NCBI RefSeq assembly: GCF_041154485.1
Contig: NZ_AP028669.1
Location: 62,001 to 126,000 of the forward strand
Direction of reading: 5' to 3'
DNA from: Variovorax sp. V93
GTDB taxonomy: Bacteria; Pseudomonadota; Gammaproteobacteria; Burkholderiales; Burkholderiaceae_C
Length of the DNA stretch: 64,000 bases
The translations under genes and the position numbers were made by a program. Positions within the stretch are counted from its first letter, which is position 1. Each line of letters starts with the position of its first letter. Positions 18,636-26,693 of the stretch are shown piece after piece. The notes below the pieces were generated by a model. That model did not search any database. It saw only the letters and a list, made by a program, of their open reading frames with translations, and was not told the DNA's origin.

Positions 18636-19547
18636 ATGCAGCGGCAGTTCGGCGACATCCTCCTGGGCAGCATCGAGCTCTTCTGCCTCGCAGCAGAGAC
18701 GGGCGGGTTCACCTCGGCGGCGCTCGCTGCCGGCGTCACGCCAGCGGCCGTGAGCCGCTCGATCTCGCGGCTCGAAAAGCGGCTCGGGCTTCGCCTCTTC
18801 GTGCGCACCACGCGCAGCGTGCGGCTCACCGACGCGGGCCGCTCCTACTTCGCGCAATGCCGCCAGGCGCTGGCGCAACTCGCCGAGGCCGAGCGCGAAG
18901 TGATGGGCCAGCAGGCGCAGCCCTCGGGCATGCTGCGCATCAGCGTGCCCACCACCTACGGCCATCACCGCATCCTGCCGATGCTGCCCGCGTTCCGCGA
19001 ACGCTTTCCCGACATCCGGCTGCATGTGCACCTGAGCAACCGGAACATCGACTTCGTGGAAGAGGGCTACGACATGGCCGTGCGTGTGCGTGCCCAGCCC
19101 GACTCCACGCTGATTGCGCGCCACCTCGAGGATGCGCAACTGGTGGTGGTGGCCAGCCGCAAGTACCTGAGGAAGGTCGGCACGCCGCGCACGCTGGACG
19201 ATCTTTCCGCGCACGAGTGCATCCAGTTCGAGCTGCCCAGCAGCGGCCGCCGCATCTCATGGCTCTTCAAGGAGAACGGCAAGGACCGCGAAGTCTTCGC
19301 GGACAGTGCCTACAGCTGCTCCGACGACGTGCTGGGCGGCGTCACGCTCGCCAGGAGCGACGCCGGACTCTTTCAGACCTACCGCTTCGTGGTGGAAAAA
19401 GAGCTCGCCGACGGATCGCTCGTCGAGGTGCTCAAGCCCTTTGCGGGCCGCTCGCGGCCCTACACGCTGCTGTACCCGGACGGGCGGCATGTGCCGCTGC
19501 GCATGCGGGTGTTCATCGATTTCCTGATGGCGCAGCGGGCCGCCTGA
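18636..19547 (+). CDS. LysR-family transcriptional regulator
   Basis: A 303-residue LysR regulator with the N-terminal winged helix in residues about 8-66 (TGGFTSAALAAGVTPAAVSRSISRLEKRLG) and a type 2 periplasmic-binding-fold effector domain (about 95-300: GMLRISVPTTYGHHRILPML). It resembles the broad AaeR/DmlR-like group. No good ribosome-binding site precedes ATG 18636, so translation may be weak or nearly leaderless. It is divergent from the SDR-tautomerase pair, which it likely controls. Its 3' end is 6 bp from the end of livF in convergent orientation. Confidence 0.9.
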   Translation: MQRQFGDILLGSIELFCLAAETGGFTSAALAAGVTPAAVSRSISRLEKRLGLRLFVRTTRSVRLTDAGRSYFAQCRQALAQLAEAEREVMGQQAQPSGMLRISVPTTYGHHRILPMLPAFRERFPDIRLHVHLSNRNIDFVEEGYDMAVRVRAQPDSTLIARHLEDAQLVVVASRKYLRKVGTPRTLDDLSAHECIQFELPSSGRRISWLFKENGKDREVFADSAYSCSDDVLGGVTLARSDAGLFQTYRFVVEKELADGSLVEVLKPFAGRSRPYTLLYPDGRHVPLRMRVFIDFLMAQRAA

Positions 19548-19553
19548 AGCGCC

Positions 19554-20255
19554 TTACACGCCCAGCAATTCTTCGAGCGCCTGAGGCTCCGCCAGCAGGT
19601 CGGCCGACGCGCCATGCCGCACGATCTGCCCCTTCTCCATCACCACCGCGAGGTCGGTATGCGCGAGCACCTTGCGGTAGTCGCGGTCCACGATCAGCGT
19701 GGCGATGCCGGTCGCGCGGATCTCGCCGATCACGCGCCAGATCTCGGCCACGATCAGCGGCGCGAGGCCTTCGGTGGCCTCGTCGAGGATCAGCAGGCGC
19801 GGGTTGGTCATGAGTGCGCGGCCGATCGAGAGCATCTGCTGCTCGCCGCCCGAGAGCTGCTGGCCGCCGTGCGAGAGCCGCTCGGCCAGGCGCGGAAAGG
19901 TGGCCATCACGCGGTCGAAGGTCCAGGCGCGGCGGCCGTCGATGCCCGCGCGCTCGCTCATCACGAGGTTCTCGCGCACCGAGAGATTCGGGAAGATGCC
20001 GCGGCCCTCGGGCACGTAGCCGATGCCGAGCCGCGCCATCTTCTCGGGCGGCCAGCCGGTGACGGTGCGGCCGTCGACCTGCACCTCGCCCGAGGCGGGG
20101 CGCACGTAACCCATGACCGTGCGGATCAGCGTGGTCTTGCCCATGCCGTTGCGCCCGAGCAGGCCGACCGAGGTGGCGGCCGGAATGCCGGCGTGCACGC
20201 CGCGCAGGATGTGGCTGCTGCCGTAGTAGGTGTTGAGATCGCGGACGACGAGCAT
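19554..20255 (-). CDS. livF: Branched-chain-type ABC transporter ATP-binding protein (LivF)
   Basis: A 233-residue ABC ATPase. Walker A is GRNGMGKTT, the signature is QLSGGEQQMLSIGRALM and Walker B is RLLILDEATEGLAP, all typical of LivF subunits of hydrophobic amino acid/aromatic acid transporters. It is the last gene of the livJHMGF-type set. The start at 20255 is 2 bp after the LivG stop. In box clusters of related bacteria this transporter type is thought to import benzoate or a similar aromatic acid. Here the linkage (ligase, hydrolase and transporter genes consecutive on one strand) supports that role over amino acid uptake. Confidence 0.9.
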   Translation of the reverse strand: MLVVRDLNTYYGSSHILRGVHAGIPAATSVGLLGRNGMGKTTLIRTVMGYVRPASGEVQVDGRTVTGWPPEKMARLGIGYVPEGRGIFPNLSVRENLVMSERAGIDGRRAWTFDRVMATFPRLAERLSHGGQQLSGGEQQMLSIGRALMTNPRLLILDEATEGLAPLIVAEIWRVIGEIRATGIATLIVDRDYRKVLAHTDLAVVMEKGQIVRHGASADLLAEPQALEELLGV

Positions 20256-20257
20256 GG

Positions 20258-21007
20258 TCAGTGATCCTCTCCAAGGTAGGCGGTGCGCACTTCGGGGTTC
20301 TCGCGGATCGATTTCGGATCGCCGGTCGCGATGACCGTGCCGTTCACCATCACCGTGATGCGGTCGGCGATGCGGAACACCGCGTCCATGTCGTGCTCCA
20401 CCAGCAGGATCGCGTGCGTGGCCTTCAGCCGCGCGAGCAGCGTGAGCATGCGGTCGGTTTCCTCGGCGCCCATGCCCGCGAGCGGCTCGTCGAGCAGCAG
20501 CACGCGCGGTTTGGTGGCCAGGCACATTGCCACTTCGAGCTGGCGCTGCGCGCCATGGCTCAGTGTGCCGGCGATGCGCAGGGCTTCGTTCGACAGGCCC
20601 GCGGCTTCGAGCGCCGCATCGGCCGCCGCATTGCTGGCCGCGCAGCGCCCGGACGACTGCCACACCGTCCAGGGCCGCGCCGTGGCGGCCTGCGCCGCGA
20701 GCCGGCAGTTCTCGTGCACGCTGAACTCCGGGAAGATGGTGGTGCGCTGGTAGCTGCGGCCCACGCCGGCACGTGCGCGGCGCCACTGCGCGCGGCGCGT
20801 GATGTCGACACCGTCGAGCGCGATGCGGCCTTCGGAGGCTTCGATCTCGCCCGAGAGCATGTTGATCAGCGTCGACTTGCCTGCGCCGTTGGTGCCGATC
20901 ACCGCATGGACTTCGCCCACGTGCAGGTCGAGCGTGATGGCGTTGACGGCGGTGAGGCCGCCGAAGCGGCGCGTGAGGCCTTCGACGGAAAGCAGTGCGG
21001 TCGTCAT
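20258..21007 (-). CDS. livG: Branched-chain-type ABC transporter ATP-binding protein (LivG)
   Basis: A 249-residue ABC ATPase of the LivG group. Walker A is GTNGAGKSTL and Walker B PRVLLLDEPLAGMGAEE. The ABC signature reads LSHGAQRQLEVAMCLA, that is LSHGAQ instead of LSGGQ, which is common in LivG proteins. The start was set at ATG 21007, which overlaps the LivM stop (ATGA); the longer frame upstream lacks homology. It pairs with LivF as the heterodimeric motor of the putative benzoate importer. Confidence 0.9.
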   Translation of the reverse strand: MTTALLSVEGLTRRFGGLTAVNAITLDLHVGEVHAVIGTNGAGKSTLINMLSGEIEASEGRIALDGVDITRRAQWRRARAGVGRSYQRTTIFPEFSVHENCRLAAQAATARPWTVWQSSGRCAASNAAADAALEAAGLSNEALRIAGTLSHGAQRQLEVAMCLATKPRVLLLDEPLAGMGAEETDRMLTLLARLKATHAILLVEHDMDAVFRIADRITVMVNGTVIATGDPKSIRENPEVRTAYLGEDH

Positions 21008-21978
21008 GCAGCCCCCTTCGGCGAGAGCCGTTTTGCCAGCCCGATCAACCCCTTGGGCAGCCACGCCACGAACACGATGATCGCGATGCCCAGCGTCAGC
21101 TGCCAGTGGTCCGCGAGCGGCCCCATCACCGCATGCGTCGAGAAGATCTCCTTCAGCAGCGTGAACGCGATGGCGCCGATGACCGCGCCGCGCAGGTGGC
21201 CGAGGCCGCCGAGGATCACCATCAGCAGCACCTCGCCCGAGTTGTGCCAGGCCATCAGCTCGGGGTTGACCACGCCGTCGCGCGAGGCCAGCAGAAAGCC
21301 CGCGAGCCCGGCCAGCGCGCCGGCCAGCACGAAGGCCGCGAGCTTGTAGCCGTACACCGGGAAACCGGCCGCGCGCATGCGCTGCTCGTTCACGCGGATG
21401 CCCGCGAGCGCCGCGCCGAAGCGGGAGCGGCGAACGAGCGCCAGCAAGCCGTAGGTGAACACCAGCGATGCGAGCACCACGTAGAACAGCACCATGCGGT
21501 TCTCCATGTCGAGCTTGCCGATGGCCGGCCGCACATACATGTAGATGCCGTCGCTGCCGCCGCCCACCTTGGTGTCGTGGAACACGAAGAAGGCCATCTG
21601 CGCGAAGGCCAGCGTCACCATGATGAAGTACACGCCGCGCGTGCGCAGGCTCAGCGCGCCCACGAACAATGCATAGAGCGCCGCCGCGCCCATGGCCAGC
21701 GGCAGCAGCAGCGCGAGGTTGCCGCCTTCGTTGCCCGAGGCCAGCACCGTCACGTAGGCGCCGATGCCGTAGAACGCCGCATGGCCCAGGCTCACGAGGC
21801 CCGTCATGCCGACCAGCAGTTCGAGGCTCAGCGCGAAGATCGACAGGATCATCACCTTGACGACGAAGTCCGAGACGTAGTTGCCCATCATCGGGCCGAG
21901 CACGCCGATCGCAATGGCGCAGGCCACCGGCACGAGAAACGCGCCGCGCCGCACGGAAGAAGTGTGGACCTGCGTCAT
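21004..21978 (-). CDS. livM: Branched-chain-type ABC transporter permease (LivM)
   Basis: A 324-residue polytopic permease. Conserved LivM phrases include ELLVGMTGLVSLGHAAFYGIG, YFIMVTLAFAQMAFF, RSRFGAALAGIRVNEQRMRA and VILGGLGHLRGAVIGA. About ten membrane segments are predicted by eye. The start at 21978 overlaps the LivH stop by 4 bp, and its own stop overlaps the LivG start. It forms the translocation channel with LivH. Confidence 0.9.
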   Translation of the reverse strand: MTQVHTSSVRRGAFLVPVACAIAIGVLGPMMGNYVSDFVVKVMILSIFALSLELLVGMTGLVSLGHAAFYGIGAYVTVLASGNEGGNLALLLPLAMGAAALYALFVGALSLRTRGVYFIMVTLAFAQMAFFVFHDTKVGGGSDGIYMYVRPAIGKLDMENRMVLFYVVLASLVFTYGLLALVRRSRFGAALAGIRVNEQRMRAAGFPVYGYKLAAFVLAGALAGLAGFLLASRDGVVNPELMAWHNSGEVLLMVILGGLGHLRGAVIGAIAFTLLKEIFSTHAVMGPLADHWQLTLGIAIIVFVAWLPKGLIGLAKRLSPKGAA

Positions 21979-22847
21979 GGCCGCCTCCCCATCAGCCCTT
22001 CGGGCTTCCAGATCAGCACGATGGCCATCAGCAGGTAGATGCCGATGCCGCTCAGGTCCGCGAAGAACACCTTGCCGAAGGTGTCGACGAAGCCCACCAG
22101 CAGCGAGGCCACGAGCGCGCCCGTGATCGAGCCGATGCCGCCGATCACCACCAGCACGAAGCAGATGATGAGCACGCTCGCCCCCATGTTCGGATACACC
22201 GAGGACATCGGCGCCGCGATCATGCCGGCCAGCGCCGCGAGCGCCACGCCGGCCGCGAACACGATGCGGTAGAGCCGCTTCACGTCGATGCCCAGCCCGC
22301 GCACCATGTCGCGATTGCTCGCGCCTGCGCGGATCATCATGCCCAGCCGCGTGCGGTTGACCACCCAGTACAGCGCCACCGCCAGCACGATGCAGGCAGC
22401 CGAAGCGAAGAGCCGGTACCACGGATAGCTCATGACGTTGCCGAGCGCGAAGCTGCCGTCGAGCCAGGCCGGCACCTTCACGCCATGCACGTCGTTGCCC
22501 ACGAGGATGGAGCGCAGCTCCTCGAACACCAGGATGAGCCCGTAGGTCATCAGCACCTGCTGCAGGTGGTCGCGCTGGTAGAGGTAGCTGAAGAAGGCCC
22601 ATTCGAGCAGGTAGCCGAAGATGGCTGCCAGCACCACGCCGGCCACCAGCATCAAGAGGAACTGGTCGCCGAACAGCGGCGCGAGCGCGAACGCCATGTA
22701 CGCGCCGATCATGTAGAAGCTGCCGTGCGCAAGGTTGATCACGCCCATGATCCCGAAGATCAGCGTGAGCCCCGAGGCCACCAGGAATAGAAGAAGTCCG
22801 TACTGAACCGAGTTCAGGCACTGGACAAGGAAGGTGCCGAAATCCAC
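21975..22847 (-). CDS. livH: Branched-chain-type ABC transporter permease (LivH)
   Basis: A 290-residue permease with the LivH signatures GLTLIFGIMGVINLAHGSFYMIGAY (membrane helices 1-2) and FVLVVIGGIGSITGALVAS near the C-terminus. It overlaps livM by 4 bp. Upstream, 153 bp separate it from the binding-protein gene, and almost all of that gap is one copy of a dispersed structured repeat (22911-23000). The repeat may lower permease expression relative to the binding protein, a common need in ABC operons. Confidence 0.9.
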   Translation of the reverse strand: MDFGTFLVQCLNSVQYGLLLFLVASGLTLIFGIMGVINLAHGSFYMIGAYMAFALAPLFGDQFLLMLVAGVVLAAIFGYLLEWAFFSYLYQRDHLQQVLMTYGLILVFEELRSILVGNDVHGVKVPAWLDGSFALGNVMSYPWYRLFASAACIVLAVALYWVVNRTRLGMMIRAGASNRDMVRGLGIDVKRLYRIVFAAGVALAALAGMIAAPMSSVYPNMGASVLIICFVLVVIGGIGSITGALVASLLVGFVDTFGKVFFADLSGIGIYLLMAIVLIWKPEGLMGRRP

Positions 22848-22910
22848 GTTAGGTCATCCCGGTAGGGGGCTTGGAGAGCGTGGCGCGAAAGCGCCCGCGA
22901 TGTTCGTGAG

Positions 22911-23000
22911 ACACCGCGGATCCGGCTTCGCCGGTCCGCCGGTGTCGCCCCCTCGAGGGGGGAGTCGAGCTACACGAAGTGAGCGAGGGACGGGGGTGGG
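22911..23000 (-). repeat. Dispersed intergenic repeat, family 1, copy A
   Basis: About 90 bp containing three small dyads: CCGGCTTCGCCGG, CCCCCTCGAGGGGG and CACGAAGTG. Close relatives occur at 29866-29955 and 41324-41413. Read along the local genes (minus strand), the element begins immediately after the stop codon of the binding-protein gene and ends before livH. It probably forms stem-loops in the mRNA. Confidence 0.75.
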
Positions 23001-24173
23001 TCACATCCTGCATCCGCGGGCCGGGTCCGTCAGGCCCTTGATCGCGATGCTCACCAGCTTGTTCTCCTTGCCTTCCACCTTGCGCAGGTAGATGTCCTGC
23101 ACCGGGTTGTGCGATTTGCTCATCGTGAACGTGCCGCGCGGGCTGTCGATCTTCGCCTTCTCGATGGCGGCCGTGAACTCGGCCTTCTTGCCGATGTCGC
23201 CCTTGGTGGCGGCCAGGCCCACGCCCAGCATCTGCGCTGCGTCGTAGCCCTGCACCGCGTACACGTCGGGCTGCAGCTTGAACGACTTGGCATATGCCAC
23301 GCGGAAGGCGTTGTCGCGCGCGGTGTTGAGGCCGTCGGCATAGTGCAGCGTGGTCAGCATGCCTTGCGCGGCTTCGCCCTGCGCATCCAGGGTGCCGTCG
23401 GTCAGGAAGCCCGGGCCGTAGAGCGGAATCGTCTTGTTGAGGCCTGCGGCCTGGTAGTCCTTGACGAACTTCACCGCGCCACCGCCCGCGAAGAAGGCAT
23501 ACACCGCATCGGGCTTGGCCGCCGCGATCTCGGTCAGGAGCGCCTGGAACTCCACGTTGGGAAAGGGCAGCGTGAGCTGCTTCTCGACCTTGCCGCCATT
23601 CTTCTCGAAGCCTTCCTTGAAGCCGTTGACCGACTCGTCGCCGGCCGCGTACTTCCAGGTGATGGTCATCGCCTTCTTCTTGCCCTGCTGCTTGGCCGCC
23701 ACTTCGCCCATCGCGTAGGCCGGCTGCCAGTTGCTGAACGAGCTGCGGAAGATGTTGGGCGCGCACATCGGGCCCGTGACCGCGTCGGCGCCGGCATTGG
23801 GCACGATCAGCACGGTGCCGCTTTCCTTGGCGGCCTTGGCCATGGCCATGGCCACGCCGGAGTGCACCGTGCCGACGATCACGTCGACGTTGTCGCGCTT
23901 GATCAGCTTGTTGACGTTGTCGGTGGCCTTGGCGGGGTCGGACTCGTCATCGACCTTGAAGTATTCGATCTCGCGGCCGGCGAGCTTGCCGCCGTGCTCG
24001 TCGACATAGAGCTTGAAGCCGTTCTCGATGGCCACTCCCAGCGCGGTGTAGGTGCCGCTGTAGGGCAGCATCAGGCCGACCTTGAGTTTGCCGGTGCCCT
24101 GCGCGCCGGCGGCGCTGGCCAGGGCGGCGAAGGCGATCGCGGTGAGCGCGAGGCGGGCGGTACGGATGGTCAT
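23001..24173 (-). CDS. ABC transporter substrate-binding protein of the box cluster (LivJ-like)
   Basis: A 390-residue periplasmic protein with a Sec signal peptide (residues 1-24, cut after ASAAGA). The mature part has the type 1 periplasmic-binding fold of the LivJ/aromatic-acid group (KLKVGLMLPYSGTYTALGVA, VIVGTVHSGVAMAMAKAA, YGPGFLTDG). In other box clusters the equivalent protein is proposed to bind benzoate. ATG 24173 overlaps the stop of the alpha/beta hydrolase gene (ATGA), tying the transporter to the benzoate genes. A role in amino acid uptake is less likely because of this linkage. Confidence 0.85.
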   Translation of the reverse strand: MTIRTARLALTAIAFAALASAAGAQGTGKLKVGLMLPYSGTYTALGVAIENGFKLYVDEHGGKLAGREIEYFKVDDESDPAKATDNVNKLIKRDNVDVIVGTVHSGVAMAMAKAAKESGTVLIVPNAGADAVTGPMCAPNIFRSSFSNWQPAYAMGEVAAKQQGKKKAMTITWKYAAGDESVNGFKEGFEKNGGKVEKQLTLPFPNVEFQALLTEIAAAKPDAVYAFFAGGGAVKFVKDYQAAGLNKTIPLYGPGFLTDGTLDAQGEAAQGMLTTLHYADGLNTARDNAFRVAYAKSFKLQPDVYAVQGYDAAQMLGVGLAATKGDIGKKAEFTAAIEKAKIDSPRGTFTMSKSHNPVQDIYLRKVEGKENKLVSIAIKGLTDPARGCRM

Positions 24174-24976
24174 GGTGTTTGTCTCCTGTTTTTGGCAATG
24201 AAAGAAGTGGCCGCGACGATGACACGATCCGGCTGATCGCGATGCGGGGAATGCCCGCATTCCGGGATTTCGAGCAGCTCGCATCCCCTGACCCGTGCCG
24301 CGATGCCGCGGATCTGCGCGAGCGTGCCGTACTCGTCGCCGATGCCCTGGATGGCGAGCACCGGGCAGCGGATGGTGTCGAGCTCGGCCTCGATGTTCCA
24401 TTCGCGGAAGGGCGGGTGCAGCCAGATGCGGTTCCAGCCCCAGAAGGCCGAGTCGGCGCTGTCGTGGTAGCGGCCGAGCTTCTTCGGCAGGTCGGTCGAG
24501 AGGTAGGCGGTGCGGGCCTGTTCGATGTTCGCGACGGTCACGTCCTCCACGAAGATGTGCGGCGCGAGCACCACGAGGCCTTCGACGCGGTCCGGGAAGC
24601 GCGAGGCATAAAGCAGCGAGATCGAGCCGCCGTCGCTGTGGCCGAAGAGCCAGGGCTTTTCAGCGTCGAGCTCCAGGGCGGTGAAGAGGGCGGGCAGCAC
24701 CTCGTGCGCCTGGCGGTGCATGAAGTCGACGTCCCAGATCTCGCCGTCGGCGCGCGGCGTGGAGCGGCCGTAGCCGGGGCGCGAGAACACGAGGCCGCGG
24801 GCATTGGCGGCTTCGCAGACTTGCGCGGGGAAGTCCTTCCACATGGCAATCGAGCCGAGGCCTTCGTGCAGGAAGACGATGAGCGGGGCATCGCTGCGTT
24901 CGGGGGAGATCCACTGGCATTCGATCTGCACGGGACGGCCGCGCCAGTTGATGGTGGCGAAGTCGAGGGAGCTCAT
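24170..24976 (-). CDS. Alpha/beta hydrolase of the box cluster
   Basis: A 268-residue alpha/beta-hydrolase. The nucleophile elbow is GHSDGG (Ser in LFGHSDGGSISLLYASRF), the acid is likely in the strand VLAIQGIGDEYG, and the catalytic His is in ECGHSPHRD. The oxyanion-type motif FLHEGLGS replaces the usual HGxxG. Box clusters commonly carry such a gene, perhaps as a thioesterase or lactonase that removes dead-end CoA esters or lactones; the reaction is not established here. The ribosome-binding site (AAGGAG) lies inside a family 2 repeat hairpin (24982-25094), just upstream of ATG 24976. Confidence 0.82.
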   Translation of the reverse strand: MSSLDFATINWRGRPVQIECQWISPERSDAPLIVFLHEGLGSIAMWKDFPAQVCEAANARGLVFSRPGYGRSTPRADGEIWDVDFMHRQAHEVLPALFTALELDAEKPWLFGHSDGGSISLLYASRFPDRVEGLVVLAPHIFVEDVTVANIEQARTAYLSTDLPKKLGRYHDSADSAFWGWNRIWLHPPFREWNIEAELDTIRCPVLAIQGIGDEYGTLAQIRGIAARVRGCELLEIPECGHSPHRDQPDRVIVAATSFIAKNRRQTP

Positions 24977-24981
24977 GGTGT

Positions 24982-25094
24982 TGCTCCTTCCCCCTCCGGG
25001 GGAAGGCTGGGATGGGGGCTCCCGGCACTGGCAGAAGCCATGCCTTTGCAGAGGCCGCCTGCCCCCGCCCCAACCCTCCCCCGGGAGGGGAGGG
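24982..25094. repeat. Dispersed intergenic repeat, family 2, copy 1
   Basis: A 113-bp element between the benzoate-CoA ligase and hydrolase genes. One end has the perfect hairpin CCTTCCCCC/GGGGGAAGG and the other CCCTCCCC/GGGGAGGG, joined by complementary G-rich and C-rich stretches (GGGATGGGGGC versus GCCCCCGCCCC). A second copy lies at 33267-33366. On the transcribed minus strand the first hairpin includes the Shine-Dalgarno of the hydrolase. Confidence 0.75.
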
Positions 25095-25115
25095 AGAAAA
25101 AAGACAAGGGGCACC

Positions 25116-26663
25116 TCATGCCTGCTTCTCCCGCTCGCGCAAGCGAAAGCGCTGGATCTTCCCCGTCGCCGTCTTCGGCAGCTCCTGCACGAATTCCAGG
25201 AAGCGCGGGTACTTGTAGGGCGCAAGCCGCTCCTTCACGAAAGCCTTCAATTCCTCGTCGCCGACCGACTGGCCGTCCTTCAGAACGACAAAGGCTTTGG
25301 TCTTGGTCAGCCCGTCCGCGTCTTCCTTGCCGATCACCGCGGCCTCGAGCACCGCGGGGTGCTGCATCAGCGTGGCTTCCACCTCGAACGGCGACACATA
25401 GATGCCGCTGACCTTCAGCATGTCGTCGCTGCGCCCGGCGTAGGTGTAGTAGCCGTCGGGGTCGCGCGTGTACTTGTCGCCGCTCTTGGTCCAGCCGCCC
25501 TGGAAGGTCTCGCGCGACTTCTCGCGGTTGCACCAGTACATCAGTGCCGAACTCGGGCCGCGGATGTAGAGGTCGCCTACTTCGCCGTCAGGCACCGGGC
25601 GGCCGTCCTCGCCGCGCAGTTCGACTTCGTAGCCCTCCACCGGCTTGCCCGTGGTGCCGTAGCGCACGTCGCCGGGGCGGTTGGAGATGAAGATGTGCAG
25701 CATCTCGGTGGAGCCGATGCCGTCGATGATCTCGCAGCCGAAGTGCGCCTTGAAGCGCTGCGCGATCTCGCCGGGCAGCGCCTCGCCGGCGGAGGAGCAC
25801 ATGCGCAAGGCCACGGCTTCGCGCGCCGGCAGCTTCGGCGAGGCGAGCATGCCGGCAAAGCCGGTGGGCGCACCGAAGAACACCGTGGGTCTGTGCTCCA
25901 CCCAGCGGCGGAAGGTGGCGTCGGGCGTGGGCCGCTCGGCCATCAGCACCACGGTCGCACCGACCGACAGCGGGAAGGTCAGCGCATTGCCGAGGCCGTA
26001 CGCGAAGTACATCTTGGCGGCCGAGAAGCACACGTCGTTCTCGGTCAGCCCGAGCACCGGCTTGCCGTAGAGCTCGGCCGTCCACCACAGGTTGGCGTGG
26101 GTGTGGACCGTGCCCTTGGGCTTGCCGGTGGAGCCGGAGGAGTACAGCCAGAAGCCGGGGTCGTCGCAGGCCGTGGCTGCGGGCGCTGCCATCGGCAGGG
26201 CGGCAGCGAGCGCGGCTTCGAATTCCTGCGCGCCGTCGGGCAACGCGCCCGCCGGCTGCGAGACGATCAGCGTGTGCACTTCATGTGCGCCGCGGCCCAT
26301 GGCCTCCTGCAGCGTGGGCAGCAGCGCGCCCGACACCAGCGCGGCCTGCGCGCGGCTGTGTTCGAGCATGTAGGCGTAGTCCTCGGGCGTGAGCAGCGTG
26401 TTGACGGCGACGGGAACGATGCCGGCATAGAGGCAGCCCAGAAAACTCACGGGCCAGTCGCTGCTGTCGAGCATCAGAAGCAGCACGCGCTCTTCGCGCC
26501 GCACGCCGGCGGCCTTGAGCGCGGCGGCCAGGCGGCGCGCGCGGTCTTCGAGCTGGCCGTAGCTCAGCGTGCCGCGGTCGTCGATGTAGGCCGTGCGGCC
26601 GGCGCGGCCGCGGTTGAGGGCGAACAGGTGTTCGGCGAAATTGAATCGTGCGGGTGGGCTCAT
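25116..26663 (-). CDS. bclA: Benzoate-CoA ligase
   Basis: A 515-residue ANL ligase that makes benzoyl-CoA from benzoate, ATP and CoA, the first step of the box pathway. The P-loop is YSSGSTGKPKG, the A5 motif DGIGSTEMLHIF, the hinge segment SGDKYTRDPDGYYTYAGRSD and the catalytic lysine near PKTATGKIQRFRLRE. FSAAKMYFAYGLGN and FGAPTGFAGML are characteristic of benzoate-CoA ligases rather than broader fatty acid ligases. It lies 30 bp after boxD on the same strand, with the BoxR-type divergent promoter upstream. A family 2 repeat separates it from the hydrolase gene. Confidence 0.92.
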   Translation of the reverse strand: MSPPARFNFAEHLFALNRGRAGRTAYIDDRGTLSYGQLEDRARRLAAALKAAGVRREERVLLLMLDSSDWPVSFLGCLYAGIVPVAVNTLLTPEDYAYMLEHSRAQAALVSGALLPTLQEAMGRGAHEVHTLIVSQPAGALPDGAQEFEAALAAALPMAAPAATACDDPGFWLYSSGSTGKPKGTVHTHANLWWTAELYGKPVLGLTENDVCFSAAKMYFAYGLGNALTFPLSVGATVVLMAERPTPDATFRRWVEHRPTVFFGAPTGFAGMLASPKLPAREAVALRMCSSAGEALPGEIAQRFKAHFGCEIIDGIGSTEMLHIFISNRPGDVRYGTTGKPVEGYEVELRGEDGRPVPDGEVGDLYIRGPSSALMYWCNREKSRETFQGGWTKSGDKYTRDPDGYYTYAGRSDDMLKVSGIYVSPFEVEATLMQHPAVLEAAVIGKEDADGLTKTKAFVVLKDGQSVGDEELKAFVKERLAPYKYPRFLEFVQELPKTATGKIQRFRLREREKQA

Positions 26664-26693
26664 CGTGTGTCTCCGTGGGGCCTGTGCTTTTCT

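Noticed and set aside
19554..24173. Ordinary branched-chain amino acid importer
   Set aside because: The genes are coupled by ATGA overlap to the box-cluster hydrolase and follow bclA, so aromatic acid uptake is the better reading, though ligand data are lacking.
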